Of a DNA stretch of 64,000 bases, positions 26,363 through 36,800 are shown one piece after another. Origin of the DNA: an uncultured Roseiflexaceae bacterium (GTDB lineage Bacteria; Chloroflexota; Chloroflexia; Chloroflexales; Roseiflexaceae); NCBI GenBank assembly GCA_937988885.1, contig CALKHR010000034.1, positions 23,310 to 87,309 of the forward strand, written 5' to 3'. The translations under genes and the position numbers were made by a program. Position 1 is the first letter of the stretch, and each line of letters opens with the position of its first letter. The notes beneath the pieces were generated by a model, which saw only the letters and a list, made by a program, of their open reading frames with translations, was not told the DNA's origin and made no database searches.

Positions 26363-27790
26363 ATGTCTCCCCTCGATCCGACACTGCAGCGCTCGCTGGC
26401 TGACAGCGTGTGGTTGCACTTTTTCCAAATGGGTCATTTATCCAGTACCGACGCGCGGCCCACAATTCTCACTCGCGGAGAAGGGTCGCGCGTATGGGAC
26501 CAGGACGGCAATGCGTATATCGATGCGCTTGCCGGGTTGTTCTGCGTGAACGCGGGTTATGGGCGTCGAGAGATCGTCGAGGCGATGACCGCCCAGTTGA
26601 TGGAAATCCCCTACGTTTCCCCCTTCTCCTTCCCTAGTATGCCGATGATTGAGTTGGCGGCCAAACTCGCCAAACTCAGCCCGATGGGCCCCGATACCCG
26701 TACCTTCTTCGTGAGTGGTGGCTCCGATGCGGTGGAGACGGCGCTGAAGATGGCGAAGGCCTACCAGCGCAAGCGTGGCTTCGGCGATCGCCACAAGACG
26801 ATTTCGCGACGGGTTGCCTATCACGGCACCTCGATGGGTGCGCTCTCGGTGAACGGTCTGACAGGCTTGCGCAACGGGTTTGGCCCGTTGGTGCCTGGTG
26901 CCCGCCATGTTCCGCTGCCGCACCGCTACCGCTGCGACTACTGCGCCCTGAATAGCGGGTGTCGCGGCACCTGCGCCGACGAGGTCGAGCGTTTGGTTGA
27001 ATTTGAAGGTCCTGAGACGATCGCCGCGATTATTATGGAGCCGGTGCAGAACAGTGGTGGCGCGATTGTGCCGCCGCCCGGCTACATGCAGCGGGTGCGC
27101 GAGATCTGCGATCACTACGGCATTCTGCTGATTGCCGATGAGGTGATCTGCGGCTTTGGGCGCGTCGGCGCGTGGTTTGGTTCGCAGGCGATCGATTTCA
27201 AGCCCGATATTATGACCTGTGCCAAGGGTATCACTTCGGGCTATGCCCCGCTCGGTGCGGTGATGGCGAGCGCCGAAGTGGCCAATGTGTTTATTGGCGA
27301 TGAGGAAGATAAGTTCTTGCACGGCGTGACGTTCGGCGGGCACCCCGCCAGTTGTGCCGCCGCGCTGGCGAACATCGATATCATCGAACGCGAACAGCTC
27401 TGCGAGCGCTCGGTGACGATGGGCGACTACATGATCCGCGAGTTGCGCGCGGCGGTCGGCGATCACCCCAACATCGGCGATATCCGTGGCAAGGGCTTGT
27501 TTATGGCGCTGGAACTGGTGTACGACCAGCAGAGCCGCCGCCCGCTGGAGGAGCCGAATCTGATGGCGTGGTTGTCCGATCAATTCAAGCGCCGTGGCCT
27601 GATCTGCCGCGCCGACGATCGGCTTGACCCGGTTATTCAGCTTTCGCCGCCGCTCAACATCCCGCAGGAAGATGTCGATCAGGTGGTGGCGATTGTGGCC
27701 GATGTGATCCACGCGCTTGGCCGCAAGTTGGGCACCCAGCCCACCCTCCAGACGCAGTCCGTGCGTCTGCCGCAGACCGTCGCTGCCTAA
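26363..27790 (+). CDS. class III (omega) aminotransferase, PLP-dependent
   Basis: 475 residues with the family blocks FFVSGGSDAVETALKMAKAY, ILLIADEVICGFGRVGAWFG (PLP ring Asp), and the PLP lysine in MTCAKGITSGYAPLGAVM. Members transfer amino groups from omega-amino acids or amines to pyruvate or 2-oxoglutarate. An internal Cys-rich loop (YRCDYCALNSGCRGTCADE, near 192-210) is kept in a subset of these enzymes. AAGGAGG lies 6 bases before the ATG. The gene has its own terminator and no pathway partner beside it. Confidence 0.88.
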   Translation: MSPLDPTLQRSLADSVWLHFFQMGHLSSTDARPTILTRGEGSRVWDQDGNAYIDALAGLFCVNAGYGRREIVEAMTAQLMEIPYVSPFSFPSMPMIELAAKLAKLSPMGPDTRTFFVSGGSDAVETALKMAKAYQRKRGFGDRHKTISRRVAYHGTSMGALSVNGLTGLRNGFGPLVPGARHVPLPHRYRCDYCALNSGCRGTCADEVERLVEFEGPETIAAIIMEPVQNSGGAIVPPPGYMQRVREICDHYGILLIADEVICGFGRVGAWFGSQAIDFKPDIMTCAKGITSGYAPLGAVMASAEVANVFIGDEEDKFLHGVTFGGHPASCAAALANIDIIEREQLCERSVTMGDYMIRELRAAVGDHPNIGDIRGKGLFMALELVYDQQSRRPLEEPNLMAWLSDQFKRRGLICRADDRLDPVIQLSPPLNIPQEDVDQVVAIVADVIHALGRKLGTQPTLQTQSVRLPQTVAA

Positions 27791-27805
27791 ACCATGATGT
27801 GTGAT

Positions 27806-27841
27806 GTGTCACCCTGTTCTCGCAAGGGAGCAGGGTGACAC
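27806..27841 (+). terminator. Rho-independent terminator of the aminotransferase gene
   Basis: GTGTCACCCTG and its complement enclose a 14-base loop, followed by TCATTTT. Confidence 0.75.
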
Positions 27842-27874
27842 TCATTTTGAATTGGGTGTTCGTTTTAGATCACT

Positions 27875-28600
27875 TCATCCCTGATAGCCCTCATCAACTG
27901 GCAGGTTAGCCCGTTGCATCGCTTGGCTGGCGAGTTGATGGCATCGCTCGTTCTCGGCACTGCCAGCGTGGCCGCGCACCTTCACAAAGCGCACCGCGTG
28001 CTGATCGCTCAGCGCCACAAGGCGCTGCCACAGATCCGCGTTTTTGACATCCACCATCTGCGCGCCCTCGGCCCGTTGCCACCCCGATTGTTGCCAGCGC
28101 CGTACCCAACCCTTCTGCATTGCGTCGATGACATACGCCGAATCGCTGAACAGCAACACCGACATCGGTTGCTTCAGCGCCTCCAAGCCCACGATGCACG
28201 CCATCAACTCCATACGGTTGTTCGTGGTGCGCGCGAACCCGCCGGAGAGCTCCTTGCGCCGATCCTTGTGCAGCAACACGACGCCGTAACTGCCCTTGCC
28301 GGGATTGCCATCGCAGCCGCCATCGGTGTAGATCAGCACCTTGCCCTCGGCGAGCCCTTGTTGGTGCAGCGCGAAGTAATCGTCGGCCTGCTCGTCCACC
28401 GGCTGCGTGAGGAAACTCGGCGCATCGTTCTTCGCACGGCTCTTGTACCACGCCTCGGCCTCGCTGAGCGACTGAAAGCTCTTGTAGACCGCGTTGGTCA
28501 AGCCCTTCACCTGCGCCTCCGCGCCCGCCTCGCCGAACCACTCATCGTACAGACCGGGCTTGCGGCCCACCACCACGGCGTAATATTTCTTCTTCGCCAT
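27875..28600 (-). CDS. rnhA: ribonuclease H1 with N-terminal hybrid-binding domain
   Basis: Residues 1-50 are the RNA:DNA hybrid-binding (viroplasmin-like) domain (YYAVVVGRKPGLYDEW, and a later KSFQSLSEAEAWY). Residues ~88-235 are RNase H: VLIYTDGGCDGNPGKGSYGV with the first catalytic Asp, a Glu in NRMELMACIVGLEAL, SDSAYVIDAMQ and a C-terminal HAGSAENERCHQLA. It removes RNA from RNA:DNA hybrids. The eukaryote-like two-domain form is found in several bacteria. All four acids are present. Confidence 0.92.
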   Translation of the reverse strand: MAKKKYYAVVVGRKPGLYDEWFGEAGAEAQVKGLTNAVYKSFQSLSEAEAWYKSRAKNDAPSFLTQPVDEQADDYFALHQQGLAEGKVLIYTDGGCDGNPGKGSYGVVLLHKDRRKELSGGFARTTNNRMELMACIVGLEALKQPMSVLLFSDSAYVIDAMQKGWVRRWQQSGWQRAEGAQMVDVKNADLWQRLVALSDQHAVRFVKVRGHAGSAENERCHQLASQAMQRANLPVDEGYQG

Positions 28601-28637
28601 ACCAACTCACTAGCTTCTTTTTCGGGTGAAAAAACCG

Positions 28638-28671
28638 CGTGGGCATCTCAGCGCCCTACTGGCATGCCCAC
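28638..28671 (-). terminator. terminator of the alcohol dehydrogenase gene
   Basis: CGTGGGCAT / ATGCCCACG arms; on the minus strand the hairpin is followed by CGGTTTTTTC. It lies between the dehydrogenase stop at 28735 and the rnhA start at 28600, so it separates the two transcripts. Confidence 0.75.
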
Positions 28672-28734
28672 GGATAACCCAGAGGCGCCGCCTCAACAGC
28701 AGGTTGGGCGGCACCCACACATCATAGAACGGCC

Positions 28735-29865
28735 TTATGCGAACTGGATAACCTGGCGCACCGCCGCGCCTCTCGCCAGCGCGTCGAAGGCCGGATTAAT
28801 CTCCTCCAGCGTGATCGTGCTGCTCATCAACCGATCGACGGGCAACAACCCAGCTTGATACATCGAGATAAAGCGGGGAATATCGCGGCGCGGCACTGCC
28901 GAACCCATATACGAGCCTTTGACGGTGCGCTCCTCGGCCACCAGGCTCACCGCCGAGATCGTGAACTGCTTGCTGGGGTGCGGCAATCCCACCGTCACCG
29001 TGGTGCCGCCGCGCCGCGTGCTCTGGTACGCCTGCGCCAACACCACCTCGTTGCCGACGCTCTCGAAGGTGTACTGCGCTCCGCCGCTGGTGATCTGCTT
29101 GATCGCCTCGACGACGTTTGGCTCCCGCGCGTTGACCGTGTGTGTCGCGCCGAGCGCACGGGCCAATTCCAGCTTCGAGTCGAGCAGATCCACCGCGACG
29201 ATCGGGTACGCGCCCGAGGCTCGCGCTCCCAAGATCGCGCTCAAGCCCACGCCGCCCAGGCCGAACACCGCCACGCTCGCGCCCGGCTCGACGCGGGCGG
29301 TGTTCACCACCGCGCCCACGCCCGTCATCACCGCGCAGCCGAACAGCGCCGCAGTCTGAAGCGGCAGCGTTGGGTCGATCTTCACCAGCGATTCTTGCGC
29401 GGCCACCGTGTAGTGCGAGAAGGCCGAGACACCCAGGTGGTGGTTAAGCGTCTGCCCGGCGGCGTTGCGGAAGCGGCGGTGCCCGCTGAGCAGTGAGCCA
29501 GCCGTGTTGCTCTGCGCGCCGTTCTCGCAGAGCACGGGTCGCCCGGTGGCGCAGGGCAGACAGCGGCTGCAACTCGGCACAAACGAGAACACCACGTGAT
29601 CATCGGGTGCAAAATCCACCACGCCCGCGCCAACCTCACGAACGATCCCTGCGGCCTCGTGGCCCATCACCATCGGCATCACGCGGGGGCGCGAGCCGTC
29701 GATCACCGACAGATCGGAATGGCATAATCCAGCGGCAACAACCTCCACCAATACCTCGCCCGGGCCGGGGCCTTCAAGCTCAAGCTCCTCGATCACAAGC
29801 GGTTGCGATGCGGCGTACGGGGCGGGTTGTTGCATATTGTACAGTACAGCGGCTTTTGTTTTCAT
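28735..29865 (-). CDS. zinc-dependent alcohol dehydrogenase (MDR superfamily)
   Basis: Starting at ATG 29865 (GGAGAGG upstream) the product is 376 residues. It has catalytic zinc ligands in GLCHSD and GHEAAG, four structural-zinc cysteines in FVPSCSRCLPCATGRPVLCE, and the NAD-binding VAVFGLGGVGLSAILGA. The layout is that of class III-like/benzyl alcohol-type dehydrogenases. It oxidises an alcohol or reduces an aldehyde; substrate not readable. In-frame sequence up to 29946 lacks a ribosome site. Confidence 0.88.
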   Translation of the reverse strand: MKTKAAVLYNMQQPAPYAASQPLVIEELELEGPGPGEVLVEVVAAGLCHSDLSVIDGSRPRVMPMVMGHEAAGIVREVGAGVVDFAPDDHVVFSFVPSCSRCLPCATGRPVLCENGAQSNTAGSLLSGHRRFRNAAGQTLNHHLGVSAFSHYTVAAQESLVKIDPTLPLQTAALFGCAVMTGVGAVVNTARVEPGASVAVFGLGGVGLSAILGARASGAYPIVAVDLLDSKLELARALGATHTVNAREPNVVEAIKQITSGGAQYTFESVGNEVVLAQAYQSTRRGGTTVTVGLPHPSKQFTISAVSLVAEERTVKGSYMGSAVPRRDIPRFISMYQAGLLPVDRLMSSTITLEEINPAFDALARGAAVRQVIQFA

Positions 29866-29941
29866 GATCCTCTCCGATCTGGTCTCTCCTTGGAGTTGCC
29901 CTATTGTAGCGCAGATCGCTGTTCGGTGAAGGGGTGACGTG

Positions 29942-30490
29942 ATCATCCACAGATTACACAGATTGAATAAAGTGAGGGATTTAGAGCGCGACGAAAAGCG
30001 CTGTCATCTCGAACGAGCCGATAGGCGACGTGAGAGATCTCGACGTGTAGCGCTGCGGGCAGACAATGAGATTCTTCATTCCGCTGCGCTCCATTCAGAA
30101 TGACAATGAGGAAGCGACGAAATGCACTGTCATCATTCCGATGCGCTCCATTCAGAATGACAATGAGAGGCAACGAAAAAACGTTGTCATCTCGAATGAG
30201 CCGTCAGGCGAAATGAGAGATCTCAGCGGGGATGCAATGTGTTGCAATGGGAGGCAGTGAGGAAACAATGAGATTCCTCACTCCGTGCTACGCACTCCGT
30301 TCGGAATGACAGCGAAGAACGATGAAAAGCATTGTCATCCTGAACGGAACCGAAGGCGAAGTGAAGGATCTCATCGTGGAATCATCGCGTTGCGCAGTGG
30401 GTACACGATGAGATTCTTCATTCCGCTGCGCTCCATTCAGAATGACAATGAGGAGGCAATGAAAAACACTGCCCTCCATCGAATGACAAC
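29942..30490. repeat. cluster of short dispersed repeats
   Basis: The gap 29866-30497 is filled by repeat units of the type GAGATTCTTCATTCCGCTGC-GCTCCATTCAGAATGACA. One 46-base unit is identical at 30066-30111 and 30408-30453, and diverged copies lie at 30000-30055, 30180-30225, 30262-30313 and 30325-30375 in both orientations. At 29942-29968 is ATCCACAGATTACACAGATT, also seen near 33270 and, inverted, near 33560. No coding sequence. Confidence 0.8.
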
Positions 30491-30497
30491 GACCACC

Positions 30498-31298
30498 CTA
30501 CCCCGCGAGAAACCGCAGGACCACCTCATTAAATAGCTCAGGCCGTTGCAGTGGCGCGAAGTGGCTGACGCCCGGCAGTAGCTCCCACGATGCGTTGGGG
30601 AGTTGCTGCACCAGGTATTCGGCGTGCTCGCGTTTGATGAACTCGTCGTGCTCGGCGTGCACCACCGCCACGGGCACGCGGATGCGCGCAAGGTCTTGCG
30701 CGGTGTAGTTCGGCTGCGTCGCCTGCATCAGGTTGACCGCCTCCATCAGATCGTCGAACTGCTGCGGTGTCGCCGAGAGGGCTGCGTAGTTTTGGCGGTG
30801 GCGCTGAATGCAGTGCTGCAACGTCGGCGGGAAATCAGTGAGCTCTTTGGTACCGCTGGGGTCCATGTTGCAGCCGAAGAATAGCACCGCCTCTACGCGC
30901 TGTGGCCGCCGATCCGCCAGGCAGAGCGCTGTGCAAGCGCCGTCGCTCCACCCCACCAGCTTGGCTGATGCGATGCCGAGATGGTCCATCACCGCCGCGA
31001 GGTCGTCGCCCATCAGCTCGTAGCTGTAGGGCTGCCCGTCGCGGGTGCTGCGCCCGTGCCCTCGGCTGTCGAGCAGCACCACCCGATAGCCGCCTGCCAG
31101 CAGCGCGGGCACTTGGTAGCCCCAGTTGCCGCTGTGGCCCAGCCCGCCGTGCAGCAGGAACACTGCTGGCCCCGCGCCGTAGGCCGCATACCAGAGCCGA
31201 GCGCCCGCGTGCTCCACCCAGCCTTGTTCGCCGCCAGCGGGCAGCGGCGTCGGACCTTCCGCCGCGAAGTGTGCCAGTTCGGGATCGGTGAAGGGCAT
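30498..31298 (-). CDS. alpha/beta hydrolase
   Basis: 266 residues with the lid-less core: oxyanion loop FLLHGGLGHSGNWGYQ, strand-turn LLDSRGHGRST, nucleophile elbow LVGWSDGACTALC (Ser in G-W-S-D-G), acid in VVHAEHDEFI and catalytic His in LPGVSHFAPLQRPE. Cytoplasmic (no signal peptide). Hydrolyses an ester, lactone or C-C bond; substrate unknown. Stop lies directly beside the repeat cluster. Confidence 0.85.
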   Translation of the reverse strand: MPFTDPELAHFAAEGPTPLPAGGEQGWVEHAGARLWYAAYGAGPAVFLLHGGLGHSGNWGYQVPALLAGGYRVVLLDSRGHGRSTRDGQPYSYELMGDDLAAVMDHLGIASAKLVGWSDGACTALCLADRRPQRVEAVLFFGCNMDPSGTKELTDFPPTLQHCIQRHRQNYAALSATPQQFDDLMEAVNLMQATQPNYTAQDLARIRVPVAVVHAEHDEFIKREHAEYLVQQLPNASWELLPGVSHFAPLQRPELFNEVVLRFLAG

Positions 31299-31767
31299 CG
31301 ATCTGTCCTTTCTCTGCGCTACACTGCCATGTTTCGTTTAGTATAGCACAAGTGTGCGTTTGGCGTGATAATTTGACCATATGACTTTGACAGTCACAAT
31401 GTGTTCAGAACTAGGCAAAGTGCAGCATTGGGAGACCGCGAGTAAGGCGGCGCGCGTTCTGGCGCGCAGCGCCACAGCTGTCCGAGCGCGCACACGTTGT
31501 GCACGACGTTGTTTGCCCGTAGCGACGGGAGTGAAGGCGCTGGTAACTCTTCTTCTCCAAAAACCTATCGTATTGGCTTACGTTGACATAAAGTTCTTCA
31601 AGAAGAGGAAGCTGCCGTGTGGGGAGGTCCGTGATCATGCTCTGGACTTTGGAGTGCTAGCCAGGGCGGAGGTGCAGGACTACGGCTCGCTACGGCGGTG
31701 TGATCCGGGCGCTGCGCCAAACGCCACCAAGTACAATGCTGGTATATCGGTGGCGTTTGACATAACG
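31299..31767. other. 469-base gap without a convincing gene
   Basis: The hydrolase promoter lies at its left. At 31372-31400 GACCATATGACTTTGACAGT recurs almost unchanged at 39127. At 31718-31759 an 11-base inverted repeat (CAAACGCCACC) with a 20-base loop sits just beyond the nitroreductase stop and may act as its terminator. Open frames here are not supported by codon use. Confidence 0.45.
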
Positions 31768-32400
31768 TTACTCGAAGCGCACGATCAGTTCGTTGAGCGG
31801 GCGGCGCGGGCGGCGCTGCGGGTCGGCGGCGGCGTAGCCGATGGTGATCAGGGCGTGCGGGATCAGCGCCGGGTCGAGGTCGAGCGCGGTCACGACGACT
31901 TCGGGGCAGAAGAGTGGCGCGCACATCCAACCGCCGTCCAGGCCGAGCTGGTAGGCGGTCAGCAGAATGTTCTGCACGGCGCAGCCCAGGCTCTGCACGG
32001 CCATGGTTGTCTCGGCGGCGTCGCGTGCGGCGTCGGGGTATTTGTCCAGGTCGGCTAGGTAGAGGCAGGGAATGATGATGGCTGGCGCGTTTTGGATGCG
32101 CTGTTTGGATTTGTTGAAGCGCGTCTCGATGATCTCGGGCGCTTGGCCGTCGAGCGAGAGTTGCCGCCGCCATTCGTCGCCCATCGAGTCGGCGAGGCGT
32201 TGCTTGATCTCGGGACGGGTCAGCACGACGAAGCGCCAGGGCTGCCGCCCGTGCGGCGAGGGTGCCCAGCGGGCCGCTTCGAGCATGGCCATGAGCGCTT
32301 CGTGGGGCACCGGACGGTCGTGGTAGCGGCGCACCGAGCGCCGCCCGCTGATGATCTCAGCCAAGGTGAGGTGTTCGCGATTGGGTGTTGTCTCTGCCAT
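31768..32400 (-). CDS. nitroreductase family protein, FbiB C-terminal-like
   Basis: 210 residues with the flavin-binding start RRSVRRYHDRPVP, then ARWAPSPHGRQPWRFVV, AVQNILLTAYQLGLDGGWMC and IGYAAADPQRRPRRPL. These match the FMN-binding dimer family. It begins 18 bases after the cofE stop on the same strand. In actinobacterial FbiB the same two parts are fused, and the nitroreductase half reduces dehydro-F420-0 with FMN. That role is inferred here from the order. Confidence 0.82.
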   Translation of the reverse strand: MAETTPNREHLTLAEIISGRRSVRRYHDRPVPHEALMAMLEAARWAPSPHGRQPWRFVVLTRPEIKQRLADSMGDEWRRQLSLDGQAPEIIETRFNKSKQRIQNAPAIIIPCLYLADLDKYPDAARDAAETTMAVQSLGCAVQNILLTAYQLGLDGGWMCAPLFCPEVVVTALDLDPALIPHALITIGYAAADPQRRPRRPLNELIVRFE

Positions 32401-32418
32401 GTGGCTTCCTAGTGCGGT

Positions 32419-33177
32419 CTAGCGGAATAGGTCTTTTTCGGGAGCGCGGATAAGCGCGCGGGAGTTGGCCTGCTCCGAGGGCGTGTAGGCGTAGCCGCGC
32501 ACGATCGCGATCGGCACCGCATCGACTTTGCCCATCACTAGCTCGGCGGCGGAGGCGAGTTCGTCGGCGACGGCCAGCATGCTCACGTGCATGGTGTAGC
32601 CGTAGGCGTCGGGTTGTCCGGCATAGTCGCTCAGCGGCAGCATGCCCGCCACGCCGATCGCGACGTTGACTTGGCCCTCGCGCCAGGGCCGCCCGAAGGT
32701 ATCCGAGATGATTACGGCGACATCGACTCCGGCGCGTTCGCGCAGGGCTTGGCGCAGCGCTGCGGCGGAGGCATCGGGATCGACGGGCAGCAGGGTGAGC
32801 AGGCCGTTGCCGTTCACGTTCGATTCATCGACGCCAGAGTTGGCGCAGATCCAGCCGTGGTGCGTCTCGGTGATCAGCACGCCACGGGTCATGCGCACGA
32901 CGCGGCGGCTTTCGCGCAGCACCACCTCGTAGTGGTGGGCGTCTTTAGCGCCCTGTTCGGCGATCTGCTGGGCGAAGTACGATGGCTCAACGGTCTTCGG
33001 GTCGATTACGCGGCCTTCGGCTTTGGAGACGACTTTCTGGGTGACGACGACGATATCGCCGTCGGCGAGGGTTTGCTGGTGCTGTTCGAGGGCCTGCAGC
33101 ATGAGTGCGGCGAGGTCGTCGCCGGGGTGAATATCGCCAATCCCACGCACTGGGATAATTCGTAGCTCACCTGTCAT
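32419..33177 (-). CDS. cofE: coenzyme F420-0:L-glutamate ligase (CofE)
   Basis: From ATG 33177 the 252-residue product has IIPVRGIGDIHPGDDLA, GDIVVVTQKVVSKAEGRVID, CANSGVDESNV and VAVIISDTFGRPWREGQVN, the family's GTP- and metal-binding blocks. It adds glutamate to F420-0, the last stage of making the deazaflavin cofactor F420. The in-frame extension to 33327 is repeat-derived sequence and was left out. No other F420 genes are in the window. Confidence 0.92.
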   Translation of the reverse strand: MTGELRIIPVRGIGDIHPGDDLAALMLQALEQHQQTLADGDIVVVTQKVVSKAEGRVIDPKTVEPSYFAQQIAEQGAKDAHHYEVVLRESRRVVRMTRGVLITETHHGWICANSGVDESNVNGNGLLTLLPVDPDASAAALRQALRERAGVDVAVIISDTFGRPWREGQVNVAIGVAGMLPLSDYAGQPDAYGYTMHVSMLAVADELASAAELVMGKVDAVPIAIVRGYAYTPSEQANSRALIRAPEKDLFR

Positions 33178-33813
33178 ACTCGTTCCTTTTGCAGAGCATG
33201 GTAAAAAGACTCGGGCATTGTACAACGGATGCGATCCAGCGGCAACTTGCTGCGTATCCACAGAGATTTGGTATCCACAGATTTCACAGATTGAGCAGTA
33301 TGGATGTATCGTTGTTACGGTTAACATAAAATTCTTCGTATGGTTCGTAGCAGCGTGCTGCTACCACTTCTAGACGTTCAAGGCTGGACGAGACGTGGAG
33401 ATTCTTCACTTCGTGCTACGCACTCGTTCAGAATGACTCTAAGGGCGATGTATTCCGCTCACCAAGTCACCAGCTCACCAAGTCACCTTGTCAAGACATC
33501 CAGAAGCTCAAGACAGGACGAGACATTGAACAGGAAAGCATCAACAACATCTTCCAAATAATCTGTGTAATCTGTGGATTATCCCTCCCCGATTGCTAGT
33601 GAATAAATTGTTATTCTGAGCCTGTATTTTCGCATTGACAAGCATTTCGATCGCTGCTAGGATAGGGCTACCCCGCAATCAACATCCCGCTCTCGTCTTC
33701 GCCCAAAGGTACCTACAACCCTTATCTTGGTTTCTTGGCTGTCCCGCATTTTGGCGGTGCTACAGCGCGTTGGCGTTTTCCCTTATCTGCTGTTGTCGCG
33801 AAAAGGAGTTGGT
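33178..33813. repeat. 636-base gap with dispersed repeats
   Basis: Contains ATCCACAGA repeats at 33255-33300, an inverted copy (AATCTGTGTAATCTGTGGAT) at 33558-33582, an AGATTCTTCACTTCGTGCTA copy at 33400-33437 of the family at 29942-30490, and a short tandem TCACCAAGTCACCAGCTCAC at 33459-33485. The promoter of the secreted nuclease should lie after 33620; I see no clear one. Confidence 0.6.
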
Positions 33814-36800
33814 ATGCTTGGTACGCTTCCCTCCACACATAGTATGGCAGTGCGAGGATTAGGCCTGCTACGATTGTGGCTGGCGATCGTGATGATCCTG
33901 CTGAGTGTCGCTGTTGTGGCGTCGCCAGTATGGGCTGCAGGGACGATCAGTCTCACCAATTTGAATGTGGCGGTGTCCGAAGACTTCGATACGCTCGCCA
34001 GCTCTGGCACGTCGAGCACGGTGCCGAACGGCTGGGAGTTCTTGGAATCTGGCACGTCTGCCTCTGTAAATGGCTTGTACACCGCCGGTACTGGTTCAAG
34101 CAATACTGGCGATACGTACAGCTTCGGTGCAACTGGTAGCTCGGATCGGGCGCTCGGCGCGCTGCGCAGTGGCACAATCAATACGATCATCGGTGCACAT
34201 TTCACCAATGATACGGGCTCCACCATCACGCAGTTGACGATAAGTTACACGGGCGAGTTGTGGCGATTAGGAACTACTGGCCGTGATGATCGGATCGACT
34301 TCCAGTATAGCTTGACGGCCACTGGCCTCAACACTGGCGCGTTTGTCGATGTCAACGAGCTTGATGTGGTGACGCCCGATTCCAGTGGCACGGCTGGCGC
34401 ACGCGATGGTAACGACCCGCAGTTCCGCACAACTGTGAGCCACACTATCACTGGCCTGACGATCGATCCCGGCGCGTCGTTCTGGATTCGCTGGGTCGAT
34501 TTCGATGCGAGCGGTGCCGATGACGGATTGGCGATCGATGATTTCAGCCTGATTCCCGGTGGCGCTTCTTCCTCCACCAACCCGACAGGTTCGGCGACCG
34601 TTACGCCTGCGAGTGTGGATGCGGGCGATACCACGCTGATCACGGTCGATGTGACGCCCGGCACGAATCCGGCCAGCACCAACCTCAGCGTGGTGGCGAA
34701 TCTGGCGGCGATCGGCGGCTCGATCAACCAAACACTGTACGATGATGGTACGCATGGCGATGTGACGAGCGGCGACCTGACCTTCTCGTTTGAGGCCACG
34801 GTGGATGCCGCCACTACGGCGGGTATCTACGATCTGCCGATCACAATCAGCGATGATGAGGGGCGCAGCAGCAACACCAGCGTTGCCTTGACGGTGACCG
34901 CTCCGGCTGGCGATGCCAAGGTGGTGATCAGCCAGGTGTACGGCGGCGGCGGCAACGCGGATGCAACGCTGAAGAACGACTTTATCGAGTTGTACAACGC
35001 TGGCACCGCGAGCCAGAGTTTGGCTGGTTGGTCGGTGCAATACGCTAGTGCGGCGGGCACAAGTTGGCAGGTCACGACACTGTCGGGAGTGATTGCGCCC
35101 GGGCAGTATTACCTGATCCAACAGGCAGCTGGTAATGGCGGAACGCTCGATCTGCCGCCTCCGCACGCGATCGGTACGATTCCGATGAGTGCCACGAGCG
35201 GTAAGGTGGCCTTGGTATCGAGTGCCTCTCCGCTAAGCGGCGCATGCCCTATCGGCAATCCATTGGTCGTTGATTTCGTGGGCTACGGCTCGGCGAACTG
35301 CTTTGAGGGCAGCGGCCCCACCGATTTGCTCAGCAACACCACGGCGGCGCTGCGCTTGGGCGATGGTGCCACCGATACCGACGATAACGCCAACGACTTC
35401 GAGGTCGGCGCACCCTACCCGCTGCACGTCGATTATGCGCCGAGTGTGCTGAGCACTACTCCGGCCAGCAACGCAACCGACGTCGCTCCGGCTAGCTCGA
35501 TCGAGATCACTTTCAGTGAGCCGGTCGTCGTGACGGGTTCGTGGTTCTCGATCGTGTGTGCCAACAGCGGCAGCCACACGGCTACCGTGAGCGGCGGTCC
35601 GACCGTCTACACGCTCAATCCCGATGTCGATTTCGATGCCGACGAGCAGTGTACGGTCACGCTGGTGGCGTCGCAGATCAGCGATGTGGACAGCGACGAC
35701 CCGCCGGATACGATGGCCGCCAATTACGTCTGGAGCTTCACCACTGGCTCTGTTGCGGTCTGTGGCTCGACCTTCACGCCGATCTACGCGGTTCAGGGTA
35801 GCGGCATGAGCGCTGCGATCACTGGCATTGTGACGGTGGAAGGTGTGGTCATCGGTGACTTCGAGGGCAGTGGTGGCCTCGGCGGCTTCTACTTGCAAGA
35901 CCCGGAGGGCGATAACGACCCGACGACCTCTGATGGTATCTTCGTCTACACAGGCGGCACCGATACGGTTAGCGTTGGCCAGCACGTGCGCGTGACAGGC
36001 TACGCTCGTGAGCGTTTCAACCTGACCTCGCTCAACGGCGCGAACGACAACAACGCTGCGGTGCCAGCCGCCAACATCACGATCTGTGGTGAGGGCGCGG
36101 AGATCACTCCGGTTGAAGTGACGATGCCGTTCCCATCGAGCACCTACCTCGAGCGCTTCGAGGGCATGCTGGTGACGCTGCCGCAGGCGCTGACGATCGC
36201 CGAATACTTCGACTATGAGCGTTACGGCGAGATCGTGTTGTCGTACCCCGACGATATTGCAGCACTGACTGGGCCGAAGCGCTTCTACACGCCGACCGCG
36301 ATTGTTGCGCCGGGTGCGCCCGCTGCAGCGCTCGCCGCAGAGTACGAGCTGCGCAAAATCACGCTCGACGACGGTTTGGGCGTGCAGAACCCCAACACGT
36401 TGCGCCACCCCAACGGCCAGCCGTTCGGCATCAACAACTCCTTCCGTGGCGGCGATAAGGTGCAGGGTGTGACGGGCGTGCTGAGCTACGATTTCAGCCT
36501 CTACCGCATCCAGCCGACTGCTCCGGCCACCTACACTGCTGTGAACCCACGGCCAGCGGCTCCAGAGGATGTCGGCGGTCGCTTGAAGGTGGGTGCGTTC
36601 AACACGCTGAACTACTTCCTGACGTTGGATGCTCTCGACGACTCCACGAACAATGATGATCCCGCCGATAACGTGTGTGGAGGCAACGCCAATCTCGATT
36701 GTCGTGGCGCGGATCTGAGCCAGCCCAACGAGTTCCCACGACAACGGGCCAAATTGCTTCAAGCGATCATCGGCCTGGACGCCGATGTGCTGGGCCTGAA

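Noticed and set aside
26438..27712. 424-codon minus-strand frame opposite the aminotransferase
   Set aside because: Shadow of a well supported PLP enzyme; composition (His/Arg/Asn rich) is unlike a real protein.
31381..32058. 225-codon + strand frame across 31381-32058
   Set aside because: More than half is antisense to the nitroreductase, and the first part has no codon bias or motif.
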